Positions 22,901 to 37,900 are shown, counted from the first letter of the stretch. The stretch: 64,000 nucleotides of DNA from Prostheceraeus crozeri (GCA_907163375.1 CAJQUW010001672.1:19158-83157); one strand, 5' to 3'. Translations and numbers: made by a program. The notes: generated by a model from the sequence alone, not told the origin.

Positions 22901-25900
22901 TCGAACCTGCATTGCTATATGTGGTCTTGCATTATCATGTTGGAGACACATCTCCCAACGAGGTAAATTGAGTTGCTGCTCGAACGGTGCACACATGTTT
23001 TGCAGGAATGACAAATATCGATCACCATTTATGCTTCCATCATCATGCAGCACTTCGATATAGGAGAAAGACTTTGCATAATTGAGAGCAATCATTATTA
23101 AGACCTTCCTATCGGCTATTGTCCTGCGCGATACTTGAGGTCTGTCGCCTGCGCAATCGACCCAGACTCGGTTGCATTCTTTGGGTGGGATGCTTTTGTA
23201 GTAGACCCACTTTTCGTCCACGACGACAAGTTTACTTTTGATTTGCCGACGTCGCAAGGTTTCCAAAATGCTTCTGCCACACTCAATACGTTGCTGCTTA
23301 TTTCGATCACTCAGTTCATGCGGTATCCACCGACAACACAAGGATTTCTGATTCAGATGATGAGAAAGTATCCGATGAACTGACCTCTCCTCAACACCTG
23401 TCTGCAGTGAAATGTCAGCACAGGATAAGTGGTTGTCATCTTCGATTAGTTCTTTCACCTCTTCGATGTTTTCATCGCACCAGCTTGATCGTGGTCTTCC
23501 AGATCCTTCCTTTCGTGTCACCGTTTCACGTCCCTCGACGAACTCTCTTACTATTGCTTGAATTCTTCTCACTTTCATGATGTTCTTCTCACCCCAAACG
23601 TTAGCAAGCAGCTGATGAATTTTTGTTGCTGAGTAGCCATTTTGAGACAGTGTTCGGATGAAGAAGTAGACATCACACTGCTGAAACTCCATGACTATCA
23701 AGAAAGAAAATTGGATGATTGATCAAGACCATATCTTATGTCTATGTTCGGAGATAGTCGGAAAGCACTCTAGAGACATGACGATCGGGAATCAAAAATA
23801 CACTATGTTTATATCTATGATTCCAACATTAAAGCGTATGCAATGCAGATAATAATGCCATAGATATTGCCTTTGAATAAAACTTTCATGAACTTTTAAA
23901 TGAACACAATCAAGCACCATTAAATCTAAAAAATCAAAGGCTGTAGAAAAAACGCAGTTTTTTTGTCGAACCCTATATTATAGCAGAAATAAGGGGTCGT
24001 AGATCGACAAATTTTTATTTCATGAAACTGCTCCGCACTGGCAGAAACGACAGCAAAAAGGAGATGAGCGACAACATAGGCTATTAAGTCGATAATTTTG
24101 ATAAAAACAGCTATTATCAATTGCGAAACTTTTTTCCATTTCCTTTTATATTCTGCACATCACAATAAGTACTGTGCTGACGAAATAATTCACGACATTG
24201 AAATGTCCTTGACAAAATGATTTAGAAAAGTTCTGAAATAAATGGATATAATTATTATGCAGGGGCATATCATGTATGCTTAATCAGCCATTTTAAGAGC
24301 ATTTTAGTAGTCTTCGTTGCAAATTAAGCGGGATTTATACTTCTTCCGTCCTGCGTCCTCCGTTTTAAAGAGAGATCAATTTTCAAAATATAAAGCGCAG
24401 GTTGTAAAAATTAACTCACTCCAAATGAGTAATGAAAACGCAGACACTTACGTTTTCTTATGTTCTTATTTATACTAGTTGCGTGCATATGCATCATTTT
24501 GACGACGTATCGTGATGGAAATTGGTGACTTTTCTCGTGATCTACCTATAATTATTTCTGTTATACATCGGCTGCGTCAGCGAAGACAACATCGAAGATG
24601 GTCTGTACGCCCGATAAATGTAATAAGGAATATTCAAGGTGAAATTCAATTGGTGAGAGATCTGCGATATCAAGATGAAGAAAGCCATTTTCACTACTTT
24701 CGAATGTCAAACCTTCGGTTTGATCAATTATTGGCTAAACTTCTTCCATTTTTGAGTACCCATGCTCAAACTCACGCATTGCCAATTGACCCATTGATAC
24801 GCTTAGCGGTTACCCTTCGAATATTATCCACCGGCGATAGCCAGTCAACAGTTGCATTGAGTTTTAGAATAGGTCACGCGACTGTGAATAAAATATTGTA
24901 TGAAACTTGTGACATTCTTTGGACTGTTCTAAGAACCGAATTTCTTGCAGTTCCAACAATGGAGAAGTGGCGATCTATCAGTGAAGCATTTGAAAATCAA
25001 TGGAACTTTCCTAAATGCCTGGGGAGTATTGATGGGAAGCATATCGCAATTAAGGCTCCAAATAATTCTGGAAGCTCCTATTTCAACTATAAGAATTTCC
25101 ATTCTATTGTGGTACTTGCCATCGTGGACGCCAGTTATGCTTTCATCTTAGCTGATATTGGTGCTCCGGGACGCAACAGTGATGGTGGTATTTGGTCGAA
25201 TTCATCTCTATCATCTTTGGTTGAATGCGATGATAATCTACCGAACTCTGAGTGTGCCTTTCCCTATACATTTTTTGCTGATGACGCTTTTCCGCTAAAG
25301 ACTTTTATAATGAAACCTTATTCCAGACGAAATCTTGATTTTGCTGAAAAGGTTTTCAACTATCGACTTTCAAGAGCTCGTAGGACTGTAGAGAATGCAT
25401 TCGGAATTTTAAGTGCGAGGTGGAGGATATATCACAGAACTTTGGATAGCACTCCCACTCATGCCATATCCTTGACGAAGGCTTGCATTGTCTTGCATAA
25501 TTATCTTACAAAAACTGATATATCTAATCCTCCGGTCTCTAAGTATATTCCTGATCGATATGTTGATTATGATTCAAATGAAACAGTTGTCCAGGGTGAA
25601 TGGCGTAGTGAAACTACATGTACATCATTGTCAAACACGGGTCCTATCGGTTCCAATAACTATTCTCAAGAGGCGGCGAAGGTGCGTGATGCATTTAAAA
25701 CATATTTTTTGTCGTCAGAGGGTAGAGTACAGTGGCAAGAAACACTTGTTAATCGCGGATGCAAATTGTGAGTGTTTAACATATGGTCCGGTTTTCAATT
25801 CAACAATGATAACTATATATTAATACATCTTTTCTGTAGATTTATAACCTACTTGTAGATTAAAATGAATATAATAGTTTATCTACTATGTTACAATCAT

Positions 25901-28900
25901 ACTGTACAACATTTCGATGTAGATATATAATTATAATATAATTATATTTGATCAGTATTGTTTTTATATTAGGTTATATTATTGTTTTTTATTTTATTAT
26001 TATACTATTTATATTATTATCGTACATTTCAATTAATTTTTATAAAGTTATTGTATCATTACATATTATTGATTATTAAATTATTACCTATGACTGAAGC
26101 GATAATTATACACTTTCTAATATTATATCTAAAAATCCGTTGTATGTATCATGATAAAGAACAACAAATTTTGTACAAAAGAATCTATACAATATTAAAA
26201 CGTTTCAAACAAGAAAATTCAAAACTCACATCAAACTTCAAGTTTTTCATTGTATCATTGATAATTGTCACTGTGAAGTTGAAAATATGATCCTTCGTCT
26301 GTGTAAGATATCGGATAGTGATCCTGATTATTCACACGTGAAGTGTTCTCTTTAAATTTTACCATTTCATTCTCTTCCGCTTCACAGATTACTTCTTGAA
26401 TGCGGAGTTTGACTCGGGCTTTTGCACCAATAGAGAGCTTATTCATTTGGATGGCAACGGATCGACCAAAGGCTTCATCCTCTGTTAAAGTGTTATTCTG
26501 CTCCGATATGCACTTCTTCCAGGTGCCCAACGCATCGATCAGCAGAGTTTCGAATCTATCAGAATTTCTTTTTCTCGAACTACCCGAACTGCAATCTTGA
26601 GTTGTGTCAGTGGTATCATTCTCTGCTTGTGCATTTTCTTTATCAGGCACGTTCGATGCAGATTTAGTCACCTTACAGCTGTTAGAGAGAAATGACAGAA
26701 CATCGAAGAACTCCCATTTCTTTTCATTTTCTCTTCCACTTCCCGATTTTTTCGAATATTCCTTCTTCTTACGAGTATATGTATCACGTAGATATCTCCA
26801 CTTTGACTTGCATTTTGCTTGATCTTCATTTAATGCCATACTTATTTCACTCCAAGAATTTTCACATCTTGGAAGGTCTTTATACTTTGTTGAAGCTACT
26901 GTCCAAAGATGCTCATAAGATCTAACTTCTTCTATCAGCCTCTCTTCAAATTTCGCCTCTTGTCGGACAGTTTCGGAGCTGGGTTCCATCAACACTTGCA
27001 TCCTGCGTTCAAGTAAAAGTTGGAATGAATTCAACTATCCTGCGTTTAACATCGGTTGCTAGATCACTATGGTTACCAAATCGATGAGACGGATAGCTCA
27101 CCGTTATCAACGCAGAGGTCTACGTTATTTAGCGCCGAGCTTAACGTTTTTATTACAAAAGTTAGATGTCTATGTCTGCGTTAAAAAACGCAGGAAGCAT
27201 AAATAAGCCAAACTGATAAAAGAAATACAGTGTGTACTGGCAAATTGATCTTATATTGCAAATTTTCACCGTTCAGACGGCCTTATCAAACAGATTCCAC
27301 GATAAAAGGGAAGACATCAAAATTCAAAAATCAGTGATTGATATTATGTGCATTCCTCCATTATGTATCATAGGACATAGTAGAGATGTTCGCGGCTCGT
27401 GAAAATTGAGCCGAAGCCACCCGATTGTATTTTATATTCAGCTGAGCCGAAGCCGTGATGAAAAAAGCTTAGCCAGCCGGCGGCTAATCCGATTTAACCG
27501 ACTCAGTTGAGCAGTTTTCTATTCACACATTGGAACAAAATCGATCAAAATCTACTCAAGTTTTCGTACATGAATCGAAGTGTTCAGAAGACGTTCATCA
27601 AATGAGACTCGATTACAAAGAGTCGCCGAGTTGCTAACTATAAATTTGTTAGCCATGCCGATATATAATTATCTGTTCACGCGCCGCGCCGTTAGCAGAT
27701 CGGCTCGGCTCGGCTTGATACATCACTAGGACATGGTCTTTTGATTATCACAGATTCTCGAATGTGCAAGTTGATGGCATTGACTGTTTTCAATGCCATC
27801 ATGTGCGATCGGTGAAAAGTTGCAATATAAGATCAATTTGCCACTACTTCTTTCAGTGGTTTGGCTCAAACCCTTTAAATCGATATTAAGAAATGATACT
27901 TAAAATAAATTACATCTTGCTAAAGGTAAGTGACTGTCCAGGCGATCTTTTGGTCAAGAGGTTGAGCACTGAAGGTGTAATTGGCAGACGTCAGGATGGG
28001 CATACGGACTAAAAGTACCACAACGCGCTCCAGATGTCAGCACCTGTCAATTCCCAGTGGACGGAGCAGTGACGTCAAAACTTATTTTTGATATTTTCTT
28101 CAGATTAGAAGTTAGCCGTGAAACTAAATGATTACTTGCTGTTATACTGTTGCAGACACAGACGACATAAAATTGTTATGCAAAAACTGTGCCGATGTTA
28201 GGGCTAGAACCAACGCGCTAATCGCTAAATTAATAAGCTATTTCCAGGGCGTCCAAGGATTTGCGATGCATTGATATACATGCACTGAAGTATGAATCGA
28301 TGGCTTCGAAAACAGGAAATATGACGGCAGTTTCCGGAACTAAGTAAATGATGGCTGAGATGATCGTATGTGTGCAAATTATCCGTAACTTTTGATTTTA
28401 CAATTAGGTCAAATTCTACTGAACCATCAAGAAAACATCCACTAAACTACAAATACTAGTCGAAATCCCGAATTTTTTGCCACTATCTCAGATTTTTTGA
28501 TTTTATGCCGGGTGAGACTCCTGCAACTATCGGTACCAGAGCGACATGAGTCACTCAGGACAGGAGAGCGATATACGTTGACCTTTGGGCCGGCGCTTTA
28601 TTTCTCACAATACTATGTCAGTACTCAAGTCAAGGTGATGGATATCATTATGAAAATAAGTTCTAGTAAGTATGTATGAAACAGCAGAAAGGATGTAGTA
28701 AAGCTTCTCACTTTCCTGAACTTCTTTACTATTTAAAATAAATGAGATTACATAATCTGAGATGAAAAAAATCAAAATTACTGAAAATGTGAAGAGTCAT
28801 TGCAGTTAATGTGCTAGAAATGGGCTCAAGTTCACAAAAAAGGAATAAATTATTGTAGCAAATAATCTAAATCAATTGTATCAGCAGACAGGATATCAAG

Positions 28901-31900
28901 TGCAAGGAATGAAACTCAACAATCAGACCTTCAAATCAAAACTTGATGGAAGAAGAACAGCCTAAACACCAAATGCGTCCCCAGCAGAAGATAGACTACA
29001 CAGAAGTAGTGGGGGATGATGCAGGAATATAGCTGAATAACTAAGTAATCATGTAATAGTATAGTAGAACTACATTTATAACTCAAACCTGTATAACTAA
29101 GCAGGCTAATGGCAGAAACGCTGAAGGTGATAGAAAAGTGAAGAGATAGATATGGGGATGTGAATGTGCAATAATTTAGTAAGAGCCGATAACTGTATAA
29201 CTCGTAGAGGTAAAAATGGAAATAACGAAAAAGACGATAATATTGAAGACCAAGATAACATAACAGAAATACATAAGGCAAATTACCCTACAAATTATCG
29301 CCTCTTTTTAGAGCTTAGTGGAAGCTTATTGACGGTTCTCTTGAATGCTTCAATTGCCTCAATTGAACCATTACTTTAATAATTACTTTAACCTGTAGGG
29401 AACGCCACATTGGTCCTCTGGAGGGATCAAATTCTTTCACTTATTGCTATCTTCTACTTTATCTTCCTCTCAATAAAAGCATTAAATTTCTCTCTGAAGC
29501 AATTGACATATGCAAGCATCTGAGCGACCAGACCTGCAGATCAAGTTTTTCTCAGTATAAGCAAATGCCGCAATTACTGCACTACCCAACACAGTGTGGC
29601 ATACTGGCAGGATTTCTCGTGTAAGGTATCAATTTTTTTTCTTACTCTACTTATGTTTACACAAGCTTTTTTCATTACATACCATTTGAATATTATCAGC
29701 CTTTACATATGTTTTATTCTTACCTTTCATATTGGTTTTACTTACTGAACAGTGCGATTAGCCCTTGCTAATTAGATCAACACTAACAGATGTTGAAAAT
29801 ACCTACAAAAGATGCTTTTTCCACAGCCCTGCTGTCCTATGAGAGAGGTATCTCTTGGCATGTTCAGTCCGACAACGAGAATAAGCAACAATGTATGAAT
29901 TTGGGCATAGTCACTTCCTCTTATGCAGCTGGTAAAAGAACGAGGACGTGGAAGAATAGAAGTAAGTTCATCGGAATAAGATAAAAGTGAAGGAAGAAAA
30001 GAAAAAGGATGAAGAAGAGAAGAGACCGACAAACACGCAAAGTGCGTGCTAGGCACTGGCAGTGGTCCCGCCACTCCCGCGGCATCTACGTTCGGTCAAA
30101 ACTCGTCTGGCACATGGCCCTTTCAGTCGCCTTTGCGACACACAGGGAAGCGTAGGTACTATTCAAAAACCGGTAACCGGTAAACAGTGCCTACATCTAC
30201 TGTCAGGCTTTTTTCAGATTTGTTAAACCAAATGACCAATATCAGTCACATGAACATCTCCACAACTCCGCAACGTATCCTTTAGGAGTCTATGTGAGAA
30301 ACACTAAAACTATCTTTCTTCTGATAAACAAATATATGTCAGTATGCACCTGACCATCGTCCGGTCAACATCTATTTACTTATAATGAATTTTTGAGCAC
30401 AGAATTGATCCAAATGGGGTGTTTACAACTTTACGTACAGTACTACAATCCTTAATCGCAATCTCCAAAATCTCTTGAGAAATTGTTTTCTAATCTTTAC
30501 CATTCTTATGACCACTGTTCGTCCCCTGTTGTTTTCAAGAAATGGAAAGAGTTACTTTAATTTGAGAGGAATTCAATTTTATATTGACACATGTACTGTG
30601 ACAATGACTACGGCACCTGACTTACTGTCACTATTTAAGTATCGCAACTAATGAATGACAAGCAAAGTTGAATAGGCTACTACACTCAACGACAGCGGCA
30701 ATGTCTCGAGAATGTGTATGCTGTAATTATGACTCCATTATCGCCGAGTCTTTCATTATTTTCATGGCAGTTTGAAACATTGCTATCAATCGAGAACTGG
30801 ATTTTGCTTTCGGTGAGATGAACGATAATGAAGCTAGTCTGGCTCATTCTTCAGTGGAGGGTGCGATTGCATATATGAAATACCACTTATAATGGCATCT
30901 CTCAACTCATGTTTCTTATCTTTCCGAGTTTTTTTTAGTTCAATTTTCTTTAGGTCATATGAAGTTCATCTTTAAATGGAAGATGACTAGGTCTTGCAAT
31001 CGAAAACTTGCAATGGCAGTTGCAACTGAAACCTTCATCCAGCTCGCTCATTTGCTCGAGATATTTCGTTGCCAGCATTAAGACGTCTGGTCGGATCCGG
31101 TTTAAACATAGCAGGATATCTCGAGATTGCGGAAACTGCATCCTGATATCCGGTGAACCAAGCTGGCACCACACAAAAAGAAAAAATCAAAAGTTAAAAG
31201 CTGGTACACGCATAAGTGCACTCCTCTCGAAAGAGAAAATATATCATCATTAATAAAAATAACCTTATAATAGCTTTATTGAATTATGGGCAGTGGGATA
31301 TTGGAGAGGTTTTCAGGAGGGTTGCGCCCCTTACTATATTGATTTGATGAAATGAAAGGATTCAGAGGGTTCCAAAAATCCACAACTTCATTGACAAACC
31401 GATTTTTGTCGAAAGTGAAAGCACCAGCCTGTGTCCACAGATAACTTTATTGACGTTTCACACATGCGCACTCAGATTTATATACAGGAACATTATTCAG
31501 TTTTCACATGACAGAACAAGACATTAGCACAAATAGAACAAAGGAAACACCAACAATGATTTCGATAACATATCATGTTTACCATACCAAGCATATTACT
31601 GATAAAGTGAAAACTAGTAGGAACACAAAGCAGCAACGATAAATTTATCAAAAGAAGCTGTCATAATCTGTCATAGCGAATGTCAAAATGTCAAAACTAG
31701 CAGCAATCAGATAACACGCCCCCGAGGTTATCAAACCTCCACATCATAATCGTTCCACCAAACTGGCCTATTCCTGACACGGGAACTCCTCCGGACCTCT
31801 ACCTCTTCCACACTCTCGCAATCAGAATTTTCTTCAGAAGAGGATTCTGACGCAGTTACCTTAGGGCCATGATCGATCTCAGACGTGCTGATACCTTCAC

Positions 31901-34900
31901 GTGATCGCGGCATAAGTCTAATGTGATTCACGTGTCGCGATATTCCGTCTTCATCTAAAACGACAGAGACACTGGAGTTAACCTGGGTAACTGTGGGGGC
32001 CTGTCCATCTCAAATCACATTTCCCAGATGCAGGCCTGAGATATACTTTGTCGCCTACAATGAAGGGATTCCTCCCTTTCTGTTCATACAGATCATCGTC
32101 TTCACTGCTTAAGTTCGTCCGATCAATAAGCACGCGACTTGAAGTTAAATGGGGTTTTCTAGAGCTCATTCCGAAAATCATCTCATGAGGCGCAAGTCCT
32201 TTACATCCCTTCGTATTATTATGCCAAAACACTCTCCTCCACAGTCTTGCCACTTCTCTTCACGGACCTTTTGATCGTCCTGTGCACGCGCTCAATTACG
32301 CCATTGCCTTGTGCACGATATGCACATGCCAATTGCTGTTGTACGTCCCACTGACTTAGGAGGCTCATATACTCTCTACTGCGGAACACACTACCATTGT
32401 CTGACAAAATAATTCTCGGAGGCCCGAACATTGAAAATACCCGCCGCAATCCGCTCACAACCATGCTGCCACTTTCATCCCGTAATTCCAGCCATACTGT
32501 GTAACCCGAAAAAATGTCGATGATCGTCAAGTATACGCGGCCTCTAACGTGCGTCAGATCGATTGCAAGTTTATCCCAAATAAATCCTGAAGTGATTTTC
32601 CCGTGGTCACAGCGAAATGAGAGCGATGGGTCTATTGTAGCACATTCCTGGCAAGTAGATACAACCTCCTGTACTAGTCGTCGATTAACTTTCTCCCCAA
32701 ACTTCTGATGAGCCAACTCCAGCGTCTTATCCACACCGAAGTGACAAGTGTCATGTAGTTCCTTAATCTCCTGCGTTGTGGCGTAGCTAATTAACTTAGC
32801 AGGTTCATTTGTTTTTCTCGTCAGCCATCTTGTTGGTACCCTGGTCAGTTGGTCGGCCTTGTGGTCACCAGACTTAACCAAATCTACCTGAATTTGGAGA
32901 GACCCTTCCTCAACGATCGTACTCAGAATGTCCAGTCGTCTTCTGATGATTACCTCACTTAGCGCCCGCGTTTTGATGTTGTGAGTTTTCTTTAGAATCG
33001 CTCGCAACCAACCTGCAACGGTTGCCGAATCAGTCTTAATTGTTAGCCGTCTTGGTCCCCATTTCAAAGATGTTAATCCCTCGGATTACAGCATCTAATT
33101 CCGCGCAGTTGATATGTCTCGAGTCATTCTTAGGACGCATCCAGGCAGCATCTTCTATAATGTACCCGTTCACCTCCAAAGAAACACCGACAGCAAGATT
33201 GCTAGCGTCCGCCCATATTGTAAGAGGAGCTTTTTCATCAACCAGCCATCTACCTTGCGCCGGATCGTTCTGCCTTAATCTCGCATCGATCTCTTCAAGT
33301 ATGCTGCCAAGCTCAGGAGAAATACGATCGTCCCATCCGATTTCTTCCGCAGCAGTGAGCCGTTGGACGTAACCACAGGCCACACGCAACCAGCTTGCTA
33401 CAGGGTAGTGCCCACACCAAGCTCCAACTAGTTTATGCACTTCACGCCTTGTTGGTTTTGCAGGGATTGTTGGTAGCTCACCATCGCGACTCCAGCGCAG
33501 CTGATCGTCGATCCTCAGGCCAAGTATTCTCAAACCTTGGTCCCCTAATATTTCAGGTTGCTTAGCTACAAGCCCATGTCTCTTGAAATGCTCCATGACC
33601 TCTTCCACCTTCACCCGCGATTGATCGATGTAGATGTCGTCGATGTAACCGCTCACGGACCCTTTCAGCCTCACATCTGCGTCTATCACAGTCTGTACTA
33701 TCTTGGTCATAATCTTCGGTGCTGAGACTAATCCAAACCCCAAACGAGTGAGTAGATAGTCCTGGCCATTCCATCGAACCGCCTGGTATTTCCATAGGTC
33801 AGGATCGACGTGCACTTGGAGATATGCCCGTTTTAGATCCATGATTGCGCATTTTGGACCCAATTGTCTCCATTTGCGCAGAACCTCCGCACATATAGGG
33901 GTGGCGCCACCTGGATGTGACTGTATGCCTTTGTTCAGCAACCGATAGTCCAAGACTGGCCTAACCTTCACATTGGTGCCCTTCGTTTGCCGTACCGCTA
34001 TCAAAGGTAAATAGTGCTCTATGCTGCCATGCTTCGCACCATCATACCGTACCAGGATGCCGTCATCTACCCAGCTCTGCAACTGCTCATCAAAGGACTC
34101 CCCATCTCTGCTTGATACCAGCTCATGCGTGCAACTTGAATTTGGAATTGAATTTCCATTCCAGAGCCAACGTATGACCCAATTGCCATCCTGCAGAGAC
34201 CCCAAAAAATCCTCATCCTCAATTACCAACTTTGATGGCTCCTTAACCACTGTACTACTCGCCATCATACCATCAATGCCCTGTCCAAAGCTGACTTTGA
34301 CCTCTCTACCTATCCTGCGAACTACGAGACCATGATCCAGTATCACATCGAGACCCAAGACTATATCCACTCCTGCAGGTAGGTATGGGACTACGTGAAC
34401 CTTTACTGGACCCAATTCTACACCGTCCGCCTGAATGGAACTTAAATTAACGGACCCCTTAGTCAACAGAATACCTCTATCCATAGTATCCAATCTCAGA
34501 GTTTCCCGCCCCCTAGGTCTGCCCAAAGCCAATTTCTTACCAATAAGTGTCACACTGCAACCACTGTCAATAAGAGCAATAGCAGATCGCCCTTCCACAT
34601 CCACGTTCCGGATCAATGCGACGATGCGGGTACAGCCTGATCCGGCAATGTTGAACCCGCTGATTCGTTTCCCTGAAGCTTCACTCTGCAGTCGCGTTGA
34701 AAGTGACCCCGCAAGCCACACCGGAAGCACACCACTGGACAGTCTCGTAGAAGATGACCTTGGCGCCGACATCCGTAGCACCTTACTGACGACTGTGAAC
34801 GTGATGTTGAAGAGTTTGGCGTAGATTTCATCTCCGTCGCCGCAGCTGACAGGACCTCTGCTCCTTCTTGCCCAACTTGTAGAGACTTTGCACACGAAAT

Positions 34901-37900
34901 AACATCTCGTAGCACCATTTTCTCTCCATGCAATGGCGTCACCTGTTCAGCAATATTACTTGGCAACGCATCAATCAGCGTGATGGCAACTAGTGGATCA
35001 TGCGGATCAACTTCCAACACAATCTTCAACAATCCACAGATCTCGTCCGCGATGACATCGACAAGATCTCCTGGGAACAAGCGAATGCTCTTGATCTTTC
35101 TCCACGCTGCTGATTTGCTCAAGCCATATACACGACGCAAAGCTGATTTGACTTCATCTAGATTCGCTTTTTGAGTATCCGACAATTGCTTCCACGTTGT
35201 GTAAGCGCGTCCCTCCAAGAATACAGGCATCAAGCGAGCCATCTCTGCGTCCCGATCTCCACTGGAGGACCACTTGCTAGTCACGTCCAAAGCGACAAAT
35301 CTATCCAACTCCAACTCCAGATCGTCAGTGCCATCACCTTTGAAGCAACGAACAGCGTCAACCAGTTTCAATGTTGTCATCTTGAGCCGTGATAGCTTGT
35401 CGAAAGTGAAAGCACCAGCCTGTGTCCACAGATAACTTTATTGACGTTTCACACATGCGCACTCAGATTTATATACAGGAACATTATTCAGTTTTCACAT
35501 GACAGAACAAGACATTAGCACAAATAGAACAAAGGAAACACCAACAATGATTTCGATAACATATCATGTTTACCATACCAAGCATATTACTGATAAAGTG
35601 AAAACTAGTAGGAACACAAAGCAGCAACGATAAATTTATCAAAAGAAGAAAATGTCATAGCGAATGTCAAAATGTCAAAACTAGCAGCAATCAGATAACA
35701 ATTTTTAACATTTGTAATTAATTAAATATGGCGAGTAATGGAATTCATAAGTGGTAGATACAATGTCGTCCGACTGCTAATACAATCTTCAAGTGCTACA
35801 GACAGTCAAAGCAAAAATGATGAAGTTGTACAAACTAGTGATGAACTTTCTGCAAATCTAAAGATCTTGTGATGAGCTTCCTCATTCACGTTTTGAAGAA
35901 ACTTTTTTGAACTTAGATTCCGATGGAGATGCAGGAAGGTCTCTGATGATTTCTTATTTATTTATTCAAGCTGCAATTTTTAAGAGGCTTTATGTCAGTG
36001 ATGACTTCAAGATCACTGAATAAAAATAAGATGAAAGTCAAAAGCTATTGTAACGCACGTATAATCATGCATATTACTTAATTGCGTTCGTAGCTGTAAA
36101 AGTTATTTTTACATATCGTCAAAATCGGGTTTTCTCCTTCTCACCATCAATTATAAACTACATGTATATAGCATTAGTTTGTATCTTAATTAATGCTATA
36201 ATGAAATTGATTATTTTTCTGTATTTTGCTATATGATATACATCGACGTAGACGTGATAGATAAAACGGGCAATTTATGCATGCAGAAAGCCTGTCTACT
36301 ATTTCAATAGTGTACTATAGCCACGTCAGAACGCATGTGTCACGATATGAAAGAGTCCACGATGTTGAAGCCTTCATAAATGCACCGCTGATTATGAAGT
36401 CATGCCCAACAAATATTGCTAACTTATCTTCGTAGACCAGCTCCCTCTTGCATCTAGTTTTTGAAATCCCCTCCCATGCATTTTCAAATGCGCCTACTCA
36501 TCTGAAATGATCGTATTGCTTCATTATGAGTGCATTCCTCATGATATAGCGCTTTAAACTTGAACAGCTTGATCAAAGACTGTCCGGACATTTAGTGTTC
36601 AATTTGATTTTGAATATCTCCTAATTTATAGCATTCCAACATTAAGCCGATGACATTTGCTTTATTAGAACGAGTGTTTGCTTCACATTTTTTCAGTAAG
36701 TAGACGTAGTATGTTCTCTCATGCCCTAATTGAATTAGAAATAAATCTGCTGACAATAATAAAACAAATTATACACGAAGATAAACATCTATAAGCTATC
36801 AACAAATAACTTAAGTAACACATTTAATGAACAACTGTGTGTTTGTCGGTAAATGTATGAGCTGCATTTGAGAATCTTTTTGAACAATCTCTGTGTTATT
36901 CGAGTTTCTGGTAGTGGAATGTAAACACCAGTTTTCCAACCATTAAAAATTGTAACCTCAAGAACGACATGAAATTAAGATTTTTTTGACAAAGCTTGAA
37001 AAAGAATGTTACAACAGTCATGTTAGTAGCATGAACGTTGCTATAGTAAATATAGGCATGTGAATAATGGATTTCATGACAGAAAATATTAACAGCCTAG
37101 AGATTCACAGCCGGCCATAATTAGTCAATCAATAAATGAATATGCAGCACAGTATAAGCACAAACTTGCATAAAATCGAATTTATACGATGTCATGCCGT
37201 GTCAACTGATACAATAATTGATGTGTTATGCTAGCCAATACAAGGGTTGCTTATGGATTGACGATACTTGAAAGTGGGCCGCCACTGTCTTGACGAAAGT
37301 CGAAAGTGGCCCACGTCTGGGATGGAACCGGTCGGGGCCGGGCCGGCGTGATCAAGACCGGCCGGCTGGTTCCATCCCTGACCCACGTGGTCTAATACGC
37401 TTTTCGTTAATTCGAAAAACAAGGAATTTAATCATACGTGCTACGTGTGTGAGGCAGCAACACTTGTGAAGGTGCTCAAAATTTCAGCATAAATATGCAC
37501 TAAATGACTATTAGCGACTTTGTGACATCATAAGAAAACTTGCGCCACAACTTTATACGTAAAAAACAATTAACTTCTATAATTCTGAATTTGAAAATAC
37601 GTTAACAAACCACAAAGATAGTAACAGATATTCGTATTCACTTGAGGTGGGGTAATAATCTTCATCAAGCAAAATGTTTGTTTAACATGCGTGCATATTC
37701 TATTCATGAACAAAACAGTGAATTGTGAAAAATCAAACAGATATTGCTGTCTCAAGTCACACTTGAAGATACCAAAAGGAAAAGCTACATTTGAATCTAG
37801 GAATGAGACAGCATGACAAAATCGACTTTCTCTCATAAAAATGCATAACATCTAGTTTTAAGTATGCTCCTTTCGTTTGCTCAAGTAACTTGTTACTTAG

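Larger units (their letters stand above)
24329..27209. mobile_element. PIF/Harbinger DNA transposon with both genes, apparently intact
   Basis: Two convergent genes, a DDE transposase and a MADF-type DNA-binding protein, are flanked by short related inverted ends. The left reads GGGATTTATACTTC ... CCTGCG and the right, on the minus strand, GGCTTATTTATGCTTCCTGCG. Inside each end there is a further inverted ACGCAGAC / GTCTGCGT pair (about 24439 and 27172). The two-gene layout is the family's hallmark. Exact termini and the 3-bp duplication could not be fixed by eye. Confidence 0.8.
31407..35700 (-). mobile_element. LTR retrotransposon, Ty3/Gypsy-like, with both LTRs and 5-bp duplication
   Basis: Two near-identical LTRs bound a gag-pol interior on the minus strand. 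ATTTT is duplicated at 31402-31406 and 35701-35705. Interior order: gag with two CCHC knuckles, aspartic protease, reverse transcriptase, RNase H, integrase, and a short basic pol tail, the Ty3/Gypsy order (a related BEL-like assignment cannot be excluded by eye). LTRs differ mainly by one small patch, so insertion is recent. It is a fossil: mostly open, with roughly three or four breaks in the pol part. It lies in intron 1 of the host gene in the same direction. Confidence 0.9.
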
